NCBI RefSeq assembly: GCF_002101885.1
Contig: NZ_LQPS01000029.1
Location: 17,924 to 81,923 of the forward strand
Reading direction: 5' to 3'
Source: Mycolicibacter senuensis
GTDB lineage: Bacteria > Actinomycetota > Actinomycetes > Mycobacteriales > Mycobacteriaceae
Length of the DNA stretch: 64,000 nt
Position numbers and translations under genes: made by a program. Of this stretch, positions 32,830 through 41,746 are shown piece after piece. The first letter of the stretch is position 1, and each line of letters opens with the position of its first letter. The notes under the pieces were generated by a model. That model ran no database searches and had not been told where the DNA came from. It saw only the letters and a program-made list of their open reading frames with translations.

Positions 32830-33588
32830 ATGACACAATCCGATCTCGTCTTGTTCAGCGTCGCTGACCGGGTGGCGTTGATTACCGTCAATGATCCCGA
32901 CCGGCGTAACGCGGTCACCGGCGCGATGTCGGCACAATTGCGGGCCGCGGTGCAGCGGGCCGAAGCCGACACCGGCGTGCACGCGGTGGTGGTCACCGGC
33001 GCGGGCCGGGCGTTCTGCGCCGGCGCCGACCTGTCGGCGCTCGGAGCCGCCACCGAAGACGGCCTGCTGGCGCTCTACGACGGCTTCATGGCGGTCGCGC
33101 AGTGCGCGCTGCCCACCGTCGCCGCGGTCAACGGCGCCGCGGTGGGCGCCGGGCTGAATCTGGCACTGGCGGCTGATGTGCGGATCGCCGGCCCGGCAGC
33201 CGTGTTCGACGCCCGGTTCCAGCAGTTGGGTCTGCACCCCGGGGGCGGCGCCACCTGGATGCTGCATCGGGCCGTGGGACCCCAGGCCGCCCGGGCGGCG
33301 CTGTTGTTCGGTATGCGTTTCGACGCCCGGGCCGCAGTGCAGCACGGGTTGGCCCTGCAGGTCGCCGACGATCCGGTCGACGCGGCGATCACGTTGGCCG
33401 CCGGGCCGGCGTCGGCACCGCGGGACGTGGTGTTGGCGACCAAGGCCACGATGCGCACCACGGCGAGTCCGGGAGCGGTGGAGGGCGAGCAGCACGAGTT
33501 CGCCAAGCGCACCGAACTGGGTCCGCAGGCGGCGACGGTGGAGTCACCGGAGTTCGCGTCTCGGCTGGCCGCCGCGCGACGCCGCTGA
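32830..33588 (+). CDS. echA14: Enoyl-CoA hydratase/isomerase family protein
   Basis: A 252-residue crotonase-fold protein. The oxyanion-hole regions are [16 protein letters not shown] (about 56-71) and [22 protein letters not shown] (about 98-119). The crotonase glutamates are not both evident at standard places, so hydratase activity is not assured. It matches Rv2486 by position and family. PE_PGRS42 and Rv2488c-Rv2494, which follow in H37Rv, are missing, so bkdC lies directly convergent only eight bases away. Confidence 0.87.
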   Translation: MTQSDLVLFSVADRVALITVNDPDRRNAVTGAMSAQLRAAVQRAEADTGVHAVVVTGAGRAFCAGADLSALGAATEDGLLALYDGFMAVAQCALPTVAAVNGAAVGAGLNLALAADVRIAGPAAVFDARFQQLGLHPGGGATWMLHRAVGPQAARAALLFGMRFDARAAVQHGLALQVADDPVDAAITLAAGPASAPRDVVLATKATMRTTASPGAVEGEQHEFAKRTELGPQAATVESPEFASRLAAARRR

Positions 33589-33596
33589 GCCGCGGG

Positions 33597-34799
33597 CTAC
33601 AGGTCCAGCAGCGCGGTATCGGGATGTTCGATCAGACCGCGTAGCGCACACAGGAATTCGGCGACCTGTGCACCGTCGGCGACACGGTGGTCAAACGCGC
33701 AGGTCAGCGTCATCTGCGGGCGGATGACGACGGCGTCGTCGATGGCGACCGGCCGCGGTTTCAGCGAACCCATGCCCAGGATCGCCGCCTCGGGGTAGTT
33801 GATCACCGGCACACCGTCGTCGATGCCGAGGGCGCCGAAGTTGGAGACGGTGAACGTCGACCCCTGCAACTCGGCCGGTTGGAGACTGCCGGCGCGGGCG
33901 CCGACGATGAGCCGCGTCACGCAGTCGGCGAGGTCCCGGGTGGTCTTGCGGTGCGCGTCGAACACCACCGGGACCAGCAGTCCACGCGGGGCGGCCACCC
34001 CGAAGCCTAGGTGGATGGCACGGTGGGTGCGGACCCGGGGGCCCTCCGGCGCGTCGACCCAGGTCGCGTTGAGCACCGGATGACGGGTCAAGGCGAGGAT
34101 CACCAGCCGCAGCGTCAGTGTGAACGGCGTGATCGATGTGCCGCCGACGTGGTCGGCAAGGCGGTCGCGCAGCTGCAGCAGATTGGTGCAATCCACCTGT
34201 ACGGCGGCATGGGCATCCGGGATCTTACTGCGGGACATGGTCATTCGCTCTGCCATCGCAGCCTGCACCCGACTCACCGGACGCAGCTCATCGGCCGACC
34301 GGTCGGCGGCCGCCGCGGCCAGCACGCCGTCGGTGGTGATCACGCCGCGCGGGCCCGGTGGCACGCCGCCCAGGTCGACGCCCAACTCGGCGGCGAGCTT
34401 GCGGGCGCCCGGCTTGGCTTTGGGTCGGGGGCTGCTCGCGCAGGCTCGGCGGCTGGCGTCGACGGTGTCGTCGGCGCCGTAGCCGACCAACACCGCTGCG
34501 CGCACCGGCGGCGTCGCGTCGAAGGGCTGGGGCGCGGACTCAGCCGCCGGACCGGTATCGATCCGCACCAGCGGCGCCCCGACCGCGAGCACATCGCCCT
34601 CGGCGCCACCGAGTTCGACGATCCGGCCGGCGTACGGGCTGGGAATCTCCACTTCGGCTTTGGCCGTCTCCACCGAGCACAGCGTCTGGTTGAGTTCCAC
34701 CTCGTCACCGACGGCCACGTCCCAACTGGTCACCGTGACCTCTTCGAGTCCCTCACCCAGGTCTGGAACCGCGAACGTCGTGATCTGTTCTGTACTCAC
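33597..34799 (-). CDS. bkdC: Branched-chain 2-oxoacid dehydrogenase E2 (dihydrolipoyl acyltransferase)
   Basis: A 400-residue E2 core. It has an N-terminal lipoyl domain with lipoyl-lysine Lys47 (VETAKAEVE), a short peripheral subunit-binding segment ([22 protein letters not shown]) and a C-terminal catalytic domain with FDHRVADG, His371 and Asp375. It passes the branched acyl group to CoA. Its GTG overlaps the bkdB stop (GTGA). It matches Rv2495c; E3 (lpd) is encoded elsewhere. Confidence 0.94.
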   Translation of the reverse strand: MSTEQITTFAVPDLGEGLEEVTVTSWDVAVGDEVELNQTLCSVETAKAEVEIPSPYAGRIVELGGAEGDVLAVGAPLVRIDTGPAAESAPQPFDATPPVRAAVLVGYGADDTVDASRRACASSPRPKAKPGARKLAAELGVDLGGVPPGPRGVITTDGVLAAAAADRSADELRPVSRVQAAMAERMTMSRSKIPDAHAAVQVDCTNLLQLRDRLADHVGGTSITPFTLTLRLVILALTRHPVLNATWVDAPEGPRVRTHRAIHLGFGVAAPRGLLVPVVFDAHRKTTRDLADCVTRLIVGARAGSLQPAELQGSTFTVSNFGALGIDDGVPVINYPEAAILGMGSLKPRPVAIDDAVVIRPQMTLTCAFDHRVADGAQVAEFLCALRGLIEHPDTALLDL

Positions 34800-35845
34800 G
34801 GCGCCTCCAGCACACGCTGGACGCAATCCAGCAGGCGGTCGGGTCCCGGAAGCCACAGCCGCTCCAGCCGGGCCGGCGGGTACGGGGTGTCGAATCCGGT
34901 GGCGCGCAACACCGGTGCCTCCAGTTCGTAGAACAGTTCCTCCTGAATGCGGGCCGCCAGTTCGGCGCCGTAGCCGAGGTTGCGCGGGCCCTCGTGCAGC
35001 ACCACGCACCGCCCGGTGCGGCGCACCGATGCCGCGACGGTGTCGAAGTCGAGCGGAACCAGGGACCGCAGGTCGACCACTTCCAGGCTCCACCCGTGTT
35101 GCCGTGCACCGATTTCAGCCGCCGACAGCGCGGTGGCCACCCCGCCGCCGTAGGTCAGCACCGTGACGTCGGTACCGGCGCGGCGCACCGCAGCGCAACC
35201 GATGCCCGGTTGCGGGTGGGCGGTGTCGACGGCGCCGCGCGCCCAGTACCGCCGCTTCGGCTCCAGGAAGATCACCGGGTCGGGCGCGGAGATGGCATGC
35301 CGCAGCAGCCAGTAGGCGTCCGACGGGTCGGCGGGTACCACCACCTTGAGCCCCGCGGTGTGGGACCAGTAGGTTTCGGTGGACTCCGAGTGGTGTTCGG
35401 CCGCACCGATTCCGCCGAATGACGGGATTCGGACGGTCACTGGCATCGGGATCTCGCCGCGGGTCCGGGTCCGGTACTTCGCCAGGTGACTGACCATCTG
35501 GTCCAGTGCCGGGTAGCTGAATCCGTCGAACTGGATCTCCGGGACGGGCACGAAGCCGCGCACCGCCAGCCCGACGGCGATGCCGATCACCGCCGACTCG
35601 GCCAGCGGGGTATCGAAACAGCGTTGCTCGCCGAAGGTTTCGGCCAGGCCCTCGGTCACCCGGAACACCCCGCCCTGCACCCCGACATCGGTGCCGAACA
35701 CCAACACCTTGCGCTCGGCGTGCATCGCGTCACGCAACGCCCGGTTGAGTGCGGCCACCATGGTCAGCTGTTCGGTACCCGCGTTCGGCCCGGTGCTCGG
35801 CACGGTGGCCGGCGAGCGGGTGGGCGGTTCAAGGATCTGGGTCAT
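34796..35845 (-). CDS. bkdB: Branched-chain 2-oxoacid dehydrogenase E1 beta
   Basis: A 349-residue transketolase-type beta subunit. Recognisable blocks are [57 protein letters not shown] and the C-terminal transketolase domain [11 protein letters not shown]. With BkdA it forms the ThDP-dependent E1 that decarboxylates 2-oxoacids of Leu, Ile and Val. The ATG shares a base with the bkdA stop (TGATG). I chose MTQILEPP, which is 25-30 residues before the conserved core; the frame is open further upstream but overlaps bkdA. It matches Rv2496c. Confidence 0.94.
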   Translation of the reverse strand: MTQILEPPTRSPATVPSTGPNAGTEQLTMVAALNRALRDAMHAERKVLVFGTDVGVQGGVFRVTEGLAETFGEQRCFDTPLAESAVIGIAVGLAVRGFVPVPEIQFDGFSYPALDQMVSHLAKYRTRTRGEIPMPVTVRIPSFGGIGAAEHHSESTETYWSHTAGLKVVVPADPSDAYWLLRHAISAPDPVIFLEPKRRYWARGAVDTAHPQPGIGCAAVRRAGTDVTVLTYGGGVATALSAAEIGARQHGWSLEVVDLRSLVPLDFDTVAASVRRTGRCVVLHEGPRNLGYGAELAARIQEELFYELEAPVLRATGFDTPYPPARLERLWLPGPDRLLDCVQRVLEAP

Positions 35846-36939
35846 CAGCGCTCCCTGGCCAGCTCGGCACGCAGCGCCCGGCGCTGCTGCTGCAACTCCG
35901 GGGTTAGCTCGGCGAACACCGTGGTGAACACCTCGTCGACGTCGACATCGGCCGCGCCGACCGTCGCGTCCCGCAACTCGGTGCGCAGCCGCTGGGACCG
36001 GGCCGCGACCCGGTCCTCGAGGCGCTGCGTCCATGCGCCGGTGTTGCGCAAATAGCTGCGGTAACGCGGGATCGGGTCGAGCGCCGCCCAGCGCTCGAGT
36101 TCGGCGCTGCTGCGGTAACGCGTCGGATCGTCGGAGGTGGTGTGCGGGCCGAGCCGGTAGGTGACGGCCTCGACCAGGGTGGGGCCGCCGCCGGTGCGGG
36201 CCCGCTCGACCGCTTCGGCCATCACCGCATAACAGGCCAGCGGATCGTTGCCGTCCACCCTGATTCCGGGCATTCCGTAGCCGATCGCCTTGTGCGCCAG
36301 TGACGGAGCGGCGGTCTGCCGGCGCAGCGGCACCGAGATCGCCCACTGGTTGTTCTGCACATAGAACACGCAAGGGGCGGCGAACACCGCGGCGAAGTTC
36401 AGCGCCTCATGCACATCGCCCTCGCTGGTGGCCCCGTCGCCGACGAACGCGACGGTGGCCGAGTCCTCGCCGAGGCGTTGTGCGCCCATCGCCGCGCCCA
36501 CCGCGTGCAACGCCTGGGTGCCGATCGGAACCGAGATCGGCGCACAGCATTTCGCAGTGAAGTCCAGTCCGCCGTTCCATGTTCCGCGCCAAGCGGCCGC
36601 CAGGTTCCACGCCGGGATGCCCCGGGCGACGAACACCCCCAGCTCGCGGTACTGCGGGAACAGCCAGTCGGTCTTGCGCAGGCATGCCGCGGCGCCGATC
36701 TGGGCCGCCTCCTGGCCGCGACAGGAGGCGTACAGCGCCAGTTCCCCTTGGCGCTGCAGGTTGACCAGCTCGGTGTCGAGCTCGCGGGTGAGCACCATCA
36801 GTTCGTAGAGCCAGCACAGCGTTTCGCCGGGCAGGTCACGGCTGTAGCGGTTCTCGGCGGTCGGTGCGCCGTCCGGGCCGATCAGCTGCACAGGTTCGAG
36901 GGCGACCTGGGGACCGGGAATGCCTGGCAGCTGGCCCAT
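35845..36939 (-). CDS. bkdA: Branched-chain 2-oxoacid dehydrogenase E1 alpha
   Basis: A 364-residue ThDP-binding alpha subunit. The cofactor motif runs from VGDGATSEGDVHEALNFA to YVQNNQWAIS, the GDG-to-NN spacing typical of ThDP enzymes. The region RYRSSAELERW corresponds to the phosphorylation-loop area. A strong AAGGAGG ribosome binding site precedes the ATG, in keeping with the first gene of the bkdABC operon. It matches Rv2497c. The 96 bases upstream show no copy of the GTTA-N9-TAAC sites found near scoA and fadD35. Confidence 0.94.
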   Translation of the reverse strand: MGQLPGIPGPQVALEPVQLIGPDGAPTAENRYSRDLPGETLCWLYELMVLTRELDTELVNLQRQGELALYASCRGQEAAQIGAAACLRKTDWLFPQYRELGVFVARGIPAWNLAAAWRGTWNGGLDFTAKCCAPISVPIGTQALHAVGAAMGAQRLGEDSATVAFVGDGATSEGDVHEALNFAAVFAAPCVFYVQNNQWAISVPLRRQTAAPSLAHKAIGYGMPGIRVDGNDPLACYAVMAEAVERARTGGGPTLVEAVTYRLGPHTTSDDPTRYRSSAELERWAALDPIPRYRSYLRNTGAWTQRLEDRVAARSQRLRTELRDATVGAADVDVDEVFTTVFAELTPELQQQRRALRAELARER

Positions 36940-37035
36940 GCGAGCCTCCTTGTGACGCTGCTCTCATTATGCCAGTGAACCCGCGGTTGCCCGTTGACCG
37001 TGACCGGTGGCGTCGACGTGTCTGCGGGCCGGTCG

Positions 37036-38358
37036 TCACACGCTCACGGTTCCGGTGCCGCCCAGCGAATCCGCTATGGCATCGGCCAGCGGTCCGATCT
37101 CGGCGGCGGCCAGATCCGAGATGGTGAGGCGGATTCCCGGCGGACTACCGATCCGGAACCGGCTGCCCGGGGCGGCGGCCCAGCCCGCGGCGAACAATCG
37201 CGTGATCGCCGCCGACTCGTCCGGTACCGGAATCCAGACGTTGAGCCCCGAACGACCGCGGCAGGCCAGGCCGCGGTCGGCCAGCGCCGCGCACAGCCGG
37301 GTGCGTCGGTCGGTGTAGACGGCTTCGGCGTCGGCCACCAGCCGTGTCGCTTTCCGGTCCCGCCACATGCCGACGACGACGTCCTGCAACAGGTGGCTGA
37401 CCCAGCCCGGCCCCAGCCGCTGCCGGCCGTGTACCCGTTCGATGGTGCGACGGTCCCCGGCCAGCAGTGCCAGCCGCAGGTCCGGGCCGTAGGCCTTGGC
37501 CACAGACCGCACGAACGCCCAGTCCCGCACCACACCGGCCAGCGGGTGCAGCGCCACCCCCGCCACCCCGGCGCAGTGGTCGTCTTCGATGAGCAGCACG
37601 TCATTGCCGGTTTCGGCCAGCACGGCACGCAGCGCAGCGGCACGCTGCGCCGACATCGCGCCGCCGCTCGGGTTCTGGGCGCGGCTGGTCACCACCACCG
37701 CTCGTACTCCGCGGCGCAGCGCCCGGGCCAGGTCCGCGACCAATGGCCCGTCGTCGTCGCCGCCGACCGGTTCCACCACCAGCCCCAGCGCGCCGAGCAG
37801 GTCGAGCAGGTTGGCCCACCCGGGGTCTTCGACGGCCACCCGGTCCCCGGGACGCAGGTGAGCCGCCAGTACCCGCTCGATCGCATCCAGTGCGCCCGAT
37901 GTCACCGCCAGGTGCTCGGCCGCCACGCCGTCGGCTTCCAGGGCGGCCCGGGCGTGGTCGGCCAACTCCGGCGAGACGGGTGGCTGCCCGTACAGCACCG
38001 GGGTCACCGGCGGCGACAGCCGAGCGCCGGCGATCGGCAGCAGCGCCGGGTTCGGGTTGCCGGTGGAGAGATCACGGACACCGGCCGGGACCGTCAGGCC
38101 GCGTAGCGAGCGCGGTGTGGTCGCCGGCCGATCCCGTATCCGGGTTCCCCGCCGCCCGGCGGTTTCGACGGCTCCGCGGTCGCGCAGCAACCGGTAGGCG
38201 GCGGCGACGGTGTTCGGGTTGACGGCGAGCCGACCGGCCAGTTCGCGGATGGGCGGTAGCGCGCTCCCCGGCGCCAGCAGACCGTCGGAGATGCCGGCTT
38301 CGATGCTGGCGGCTATCGACTCAGCACCCGCACCGGTAACAGAGTATTGTACCGTCAC
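37036..38358 (-). CDS. MocR-type regulator (GntR HTH plus aminotransferase-fold domain)
   Basis: A 440-residue MocR/PdxR-like protein. Residues about 10-75 are a GntR winged helix (LPPIRELAGRLAVNPNTVAAAYRLL). The rest is a class I aminotransferase fold with NPSGG, IEDDHCAG and the probable PLP lysine in SVAKAYGPDLRL. Such proteins sense PLP or an amino compound rather than catalyse. The GTG start lies inside a large double palindrome shared with the divergent PNPOx-like gene, so autoregulation and control of that neighbour are likely. There is no ribosome binding site, suggesting a leaderless message. It is not at this locus in H37Rv. Confidence 0.87.
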   Translation of the reverse strand: MTVQYSVTGAGAESIAASIEAGISDGLLAPGSALPPIRELAGRLAVNPNTVAAAYRLLRDRGAVETAGRRGTRIRDRPATTPRSLRGLTVPAGVRDLSTGNPNPALLPIAGARLSPPVTPVLYGQPPVSPELADHARAALEADGVAAEHLAVTSGALDAIERVLAAHLRPGDRVAVEDPGWANLLDLLGALGLVVEPVGGDDDGPLVADLARALRRGVRAVVVTSRAQNPSGGAMSAQRAAALRAVLAETGNDVLLIEDDHCAGVAGVALHPLAGVVRDWAFVRSVAKAYGPDLRLALLAGDRRTIERVHGRQRLGPGWVSHLLQDVVVGMWRDRKATRLVADAEAVYTDRRTRLCAALADRGLACRGRSGLNVWIPVPDESAAITRLFAAGWAAAPGSRFRIGSPPGIRLTISDLAAAEIGPLADAIADSLGGTGTVSV

Positions 38359-38386
38359 ATAATTGATTATGTACTAGTTCAATACT
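38343..38386. promoter_or_regulatory. Nested double-palindrome operator between MocR and PNPOx-like genes
   Basis: Outer arms AGTATTG (38343-38349) and CAATACT (38380-38386), and inner arms ACATAAT (38357-38363) and ATTATGT (38366-38372), are each perfect inverted repeats sharing one centre at 38364/38365. Arms and spacers are all seven bases long. The tract is AT-rich in a GC-rich genome and covers the MocR start codon and the region just before the divergent gene's ribosome binding site. It most likely binds the MocR protein. Confidence 0.7.
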
Positions 38387-38400
38387 GAAAGGCAATGGTG

Positions 38401-39081
38401 ATGGCTCGGACTTATGCGCGCACGGACCGCACCACGCCCACCAGGTACCGGGAACGGGCACGCTATGACCACGAGACCGTCCACCGCATCCTCGATGAGG
38501 CGCTGATCTGTCATCTCGGTTATCTCGACGAGGGATCCCCGGTGGTGCTGCCCACCACCCACGCCCGCCACCGCGAGGTGCTCTACCTGCACGGTTCCAC
38601 CGGCAGCGGCCCGATGCTGGCCGCGGCGAAAGACCCGGCGGGGCTGCCGGTCTGCGTCACCGTCAGCCTGATCGACGGCCTGGTGCTGGCCCGCTCGGCG
38701 CTGCACCACTCGCTGGCCTATCGCTCGGTGATCATCCGTGGCGCGGCGCGACCGGTGGTTGACCGCGGCGAGAAGCGCGTCGCGCTGGCGGCCCTGGTCG
38801 ACCATGTGGTGTCCGGCCGCGCCGCCGACAGCAGGCCCCCCAACGACCGCGAGCTGGCCATGACCGCCGTGCTGGCACTGGACCTGGTGGAGGTCTCCGC
38901 CAAGGTGCGCAGCGGCGGTCCGGTCGACGATCCCGAAGACCTCGCCCTGCCGTACTGGGCCGGTGTGGTGCCGTTGTCGGTGACCGCCGGATCGCCCCAA
39001 CCGGCCGGCGACCTCGACCCGGCCGTCTCGCTGCCGCCCTACTTGAGGCCCTACCGTCGAACCGCGCCTACCGGCATTTAG
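38401..39081 (+). CDS. Pyridoxamine 5'-phosphate oxidase-like flavin-binding protein
   Basis: A 226-residue split-barrel protein of the FMN/nucleotide-binding PNPOx-like class. Typical features are ALICHLGYLDEGSPVVLPTTH near the N-terminus, YLHGSTGS, and VSLIDGLVLARSALHHSLAYRSVIIRG. It is not the biosynthetic PdxH, and the substrate is unknown. I start at the ATG giving MARTYART with GAAAGG eight bases upstream; an ATG two codons earlier is too near it. The divergent MocR gene and shared palindrome suggest they form one vitamin-B6 or flavin related regulon. Its stop overlaps the convergent nitrite reductase stop. Confidence 0.82.
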   Translation: MARTYARTDRTTPTRYRERARYDHETVHRILDEALICHLGYLDEGSPVVLPTTHARHREVLYLHGSTGSGPMLAAAKDPAGLPVCVTVSLIDGLVLARSALHHSLAYRSVIIRGAARPVVDRGEKRVALAALVDHVVSGRAADSRPPNDRELAMTAVLALDLVEVSAKVRSGGPVDDPEDLALPYWAGVVPLSVTAGSPQPAGDLDPAVSLPPYLRPYRRTAPTGI

Positions 39082-41660
39082 CCGACGACCTCGAAGGTGC
39101 CGTGGGCGCCGTTTTCGGCGTGCCGCATGTCGTGGTCCATGAACGGGTAGTGGCCCGGCTCGGGGAAGGTGAGCTCGACGAAACCGCCCTGGGCGGTCGC
39201 CAGGTCCAGGACCTGGGAGCCGCCGGCCGGGGCCGAGGGGTCGCCGGGCCGCAGCAGCCAGGCGCCCTCCTTGTAGACGGTGTCGAACTGTGTGCCGACG
39301 ATGTGGAAGGCGATCGTGTCGCCGGGTCCGGCGTTGACCACCCAGACCCGCACCCGTTCGCCGGAGCGCGCCGGCAGCGGGGCGTGCATGTACTGGGCCG
39401 CGGTGCCGTTGAACATCCAGCCGTCGGGTTGTCCGGCGCGGATCGCCGTGGTCTTGGCGTCGGCGTCGGGCGCTCCGGCATAGAGTTGCGCGCCGACCAG
39501 GGCGTACTCCCGGTCCACCGCCGACAGTCCGGGCGGGTCGATGATCACCGCGCCGTACATGCCGTTGGCGATGTGCAGCGTCATCGGCGGGGTGCTGCAG
39601 TGATACAGCCAGGCGCCGGCCCGTCGCGCGGTGAACCGGTAGACCAGCCGCTCCCCCGGCTCCAGCGTGCGCATCGGTTGGTCCGGTGCGAGCGCCCCGG
39701 CATGAAAGTCGATGCCGTGGCCCATGGTGGAGTCGTTGATCAACGTGATCTCGAAGGTGTCCCCGACCCGGCCGTGCAATGTGGGGGCCGGCTCGCTACC
39801 GCCGAAGGTCCAGCGGATCTCGCGGCGGCCGGGTGCGACCTCGAGTTCGGCGTCCACGGCGCGCAGTTCCACCCGGTGCACGCCCGGTGTTGCCGGCGCC
39901 AACACCGCGTCGTACGGCCGCCATCCCGGCGACGGGTCGACGGCCAGGTTCAGCGTTTCCGGTGTGGGAGCTCGCCCGCCGTGGTCACCGCCGGCGTGCT
40001 CGTGGCGTGGCACACCGCCGAGGGCACGGATCGTCATCGTCATCCCGGCAGCCCGGTGGCCGGGCACGTCGCACCAGACGTCGCGGTCCTGCCGGACCAC
40101 CCCGAGATCGAGCACCGCCGTCTGGCCGCGGCTCAGCCGCGGCGTGTGCTCGCCGGTGTCGACGTGCAGGTCGTGCGGCAGTCCGTCGATGTTGGTGACC
40201 CGCAGCACCAGCCGGGTTCCGGCCGGCACCTCGAGCACGTCCGGGGAGAACCGCATGTTGTTCAGCGTCACGTCGACGGTGTGCGCCTCGCCGGCGACGT
40301 CGGCCACTTCCGAGGCGGCCGGCGCCAGTGTCAGCGCCGCGGCGACCGCGGCCGCGGCGGCCAGCGCGACCGCCCCGGTCACCGCAGCGGGGTGCGGTTT
40401 GATCGTCTCCACGTCGATCGGTCCACGCAGCGCCACCGGCAACGCCAGTCGCAGCGCCAGCAGCACGAAGCTGGCCACCGCGACGGCGGCCAACACCCAG
40501 CCGATAACGGGCAACGGCCCGCGCCACGGTCCGGCCACCAGCGGCACGGCAACGTTGATCGCAGCCACCCGCACCTGCCAGCCCTGATCCAGGTAAGCGA
40601 TGACCGCCTTACGAATCGGCGGTCCGTGGGCCACCAGGATCGGCAGCAGTTGACTGAGGGCGCCGAGCAGGATCTGAGCGACGAAACCGACCGCCAGTAG
40701 CGGCAGCAGGGTGTGTTCGACGAATGCGGGCAGCACATCGACGGAGCGGCCCGCGATCAGTGCTACCACCTCGATTACGACGGCCACCCCCAGCCAGCCG
40801 GTCGCACCGACCAGCATCCAGGCCGCCGGGCCGGTGAAACTCCGTCCCGGCCACAGTCCGACGATCGCCAGACCGGCTCCGATCGCATAGCCCGCCAGAC
40901 CCGCCGCAGCCAGCCACCAACTGTCGGCGATCAGGCCCGCGGTGGCGATCGCCAAGCCGGCCGTCAGGGTCGGCAGCGCACGACGGGCCATCGCGAAGCT
41001 GCGCGGGGTGATCTTCTCCCGGATCGTGGTGGGCCACAGGGTGAACAGCGTGCCCACCACGGTCAGTCCGATCCAGCCGTAGAGCATCACGTGCACGTGG
41101 GTCGTCCACAACCGCGCATACCACCGCGCAACGCCGAAGGCCATGGTGGCGCCGGCCGCCGATCCGATCAGCAGGGCGACGACGGCGGCCAGATAGAAAC
41201 CGACGAGATAGTCGAAGCGCGCCGAGAGCGCCGACTTCTTCATCGCGATCAACTCCGCGCCGTGCGCGACGCCGACCGCGGCCACGACGGCGCCGCCGAG
41301 GCCGGTCAGTGCCTCGGCGTTCCAGGTGACTCCCGCCAGGGTGGCGATCACGCCCGCGTTGAGCACGGCGAGTTTGGCCACCAGGTGCCAGTGCGGCGGA
41401 TCGGGAACCCGGCACAGCGTCGTGGTGAAGTGCCCCGACCAGATCACGATGGCGTTGGTGGCGGCGCCGAGCAGCAGCGCGTGCACGGGCAGCCAGATCG
41501 GGTGCGAGATGGCGTTGTGTCCGATCAGCAGCGCGACCGAGACGGCCAGCCAGGCCAGGACCACGATGTTGGCGCCCAGGAACACCGGCCCGCGCGGCCC
41601 GCCCCGGCGGCGGCGCTTCGCGGACGGCGCCGGGGACGGCGGCGACCCCAACTGAATCAT
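39078..41660 (-). CDS. Membrane-cupredoxin-copper nitrite reductase (NirK-type) fusion
   Basis: An 860-residue protein of three parts. Residues about 25-445 hold some 12-13 membrane spans with His-rich loops (TTHVHVMLYGW at 187-197), like a heme-copper or NnrS-type membrane domain. Residues about 455-545 are a blue-copper domain with His496, Cys530, His535 and Met540. Residues about 565-860 are a two-domain copper nitrite reductase: type 1 ligands His648, Cys688, His696, Met701; type 2 ligands His653, His687, His843; catalytic Asp651 and His786. It should reduce nitrite to NO outside the membrane with electrons passed through the fused domains. H37Rv has no such gene here. Confidence 0.87.
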   Translation of the reverse strand: MIQLGSPPSPAPSAKRRRRGGPRGPVFLGANIVVLAWLAVSVALLIGHNAISHPIWLPVHALLLGAATNAIVIWSGHFTTTLCRVPDPPHWHLVAKLAVLNAGVIATLAGVTWNAEALTGLGGAVVAAVGVAHGAELIAMKKSALSARFDYLVGFYLAAVVALLIGSAAGATMAFGVARWYARLWTTHVHVMLYGWIGLTVVGTLFTLWPTTIREKITPRSFAMARRALPTLTAGLAIATAGLIADSWWLAAAGLAGYAIGAGLAIVGLWPGRSFTGPAAWMLVGATGWLGVAVVIEVVALIAGRSVDVLPAFVEHTLLPLLAVGFVAQILLGALSQLLPILVAHGPPIRKAVIAYLDQGWQVRVAAINVAVPLVAGPWRGPLPVIGWVLAAVAVASFVLLALRLALPVALRGPIDVETIKPHPAAVTGAVALAAAAAVAAALTLAPAASEVADVAGEAHTVDVTLNNMRFSPDVLEVPAGTRLVLRVTNIDGLPHDLHVDTGEHTPRLSRGQTAVLDLGVVRQDRDVWCDVPGHRAAGMTMTIRALGGVPRHEHAGGDHGGRAPTPETLNLAVDPSPGWRPYDAVLAPATPGVHRVELRAVDAELEVAPGRREIRWTFGGSEPAPTLHGRVGDTFEITLINDSTMGHGIDFHAGALAPDQPMRTLEPGERLVYRFTARRAGAWLYHCSTPPMTLHIANGMYGAVIIDPPGLSAVDREYALVGAQLYAGAPDADAKTTAIRAGQPDGWMFNGTAAQYMHAPLPARSGERVRVWVVNAGPGDTIAFHIVGTQFDTVYKEGAWLLRPGDPSAPAGGSQVLDLATAQGGFVELTFPEPGHYPFMDHDMRHAENGAHGTFEVVG

Positions 41661-41705
41661 GATCGCCAGGCTACGGTGACGGCGCTACCAGGAGAAAGTG
41701 CCCTT

Positions 41706-41725
41706 AGACATCGATAGACATCGAT
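41706..41725. repeat. Tandem decamer AGACATCGAT x2 upstream of the nitrite reductase gene
   Basis: Two exact head-to-tail copies of AGACATCGAT (41706-41715, 41716-41725) lie 46-65 bases upstream of the start of the minus-strand nitrite reductase fusion. The 10-base period places both on one helix face. It may be a regulator site for that gene, or a chance slippage product. Confidence 0.6.
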
Positions 41726-41746
41726 CGCCAACGGGTTGGCCTCCGA

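Noticed and set aside
34800..35093. Upstream extension of bkdC and the similar extension of bkdB into the preceding genes
   Set aside because: The added residues lie in the frame opposite known E1 coding sequence; the lipoyl domain and the E1 beta core start right after the overlapping GTG and ATG.
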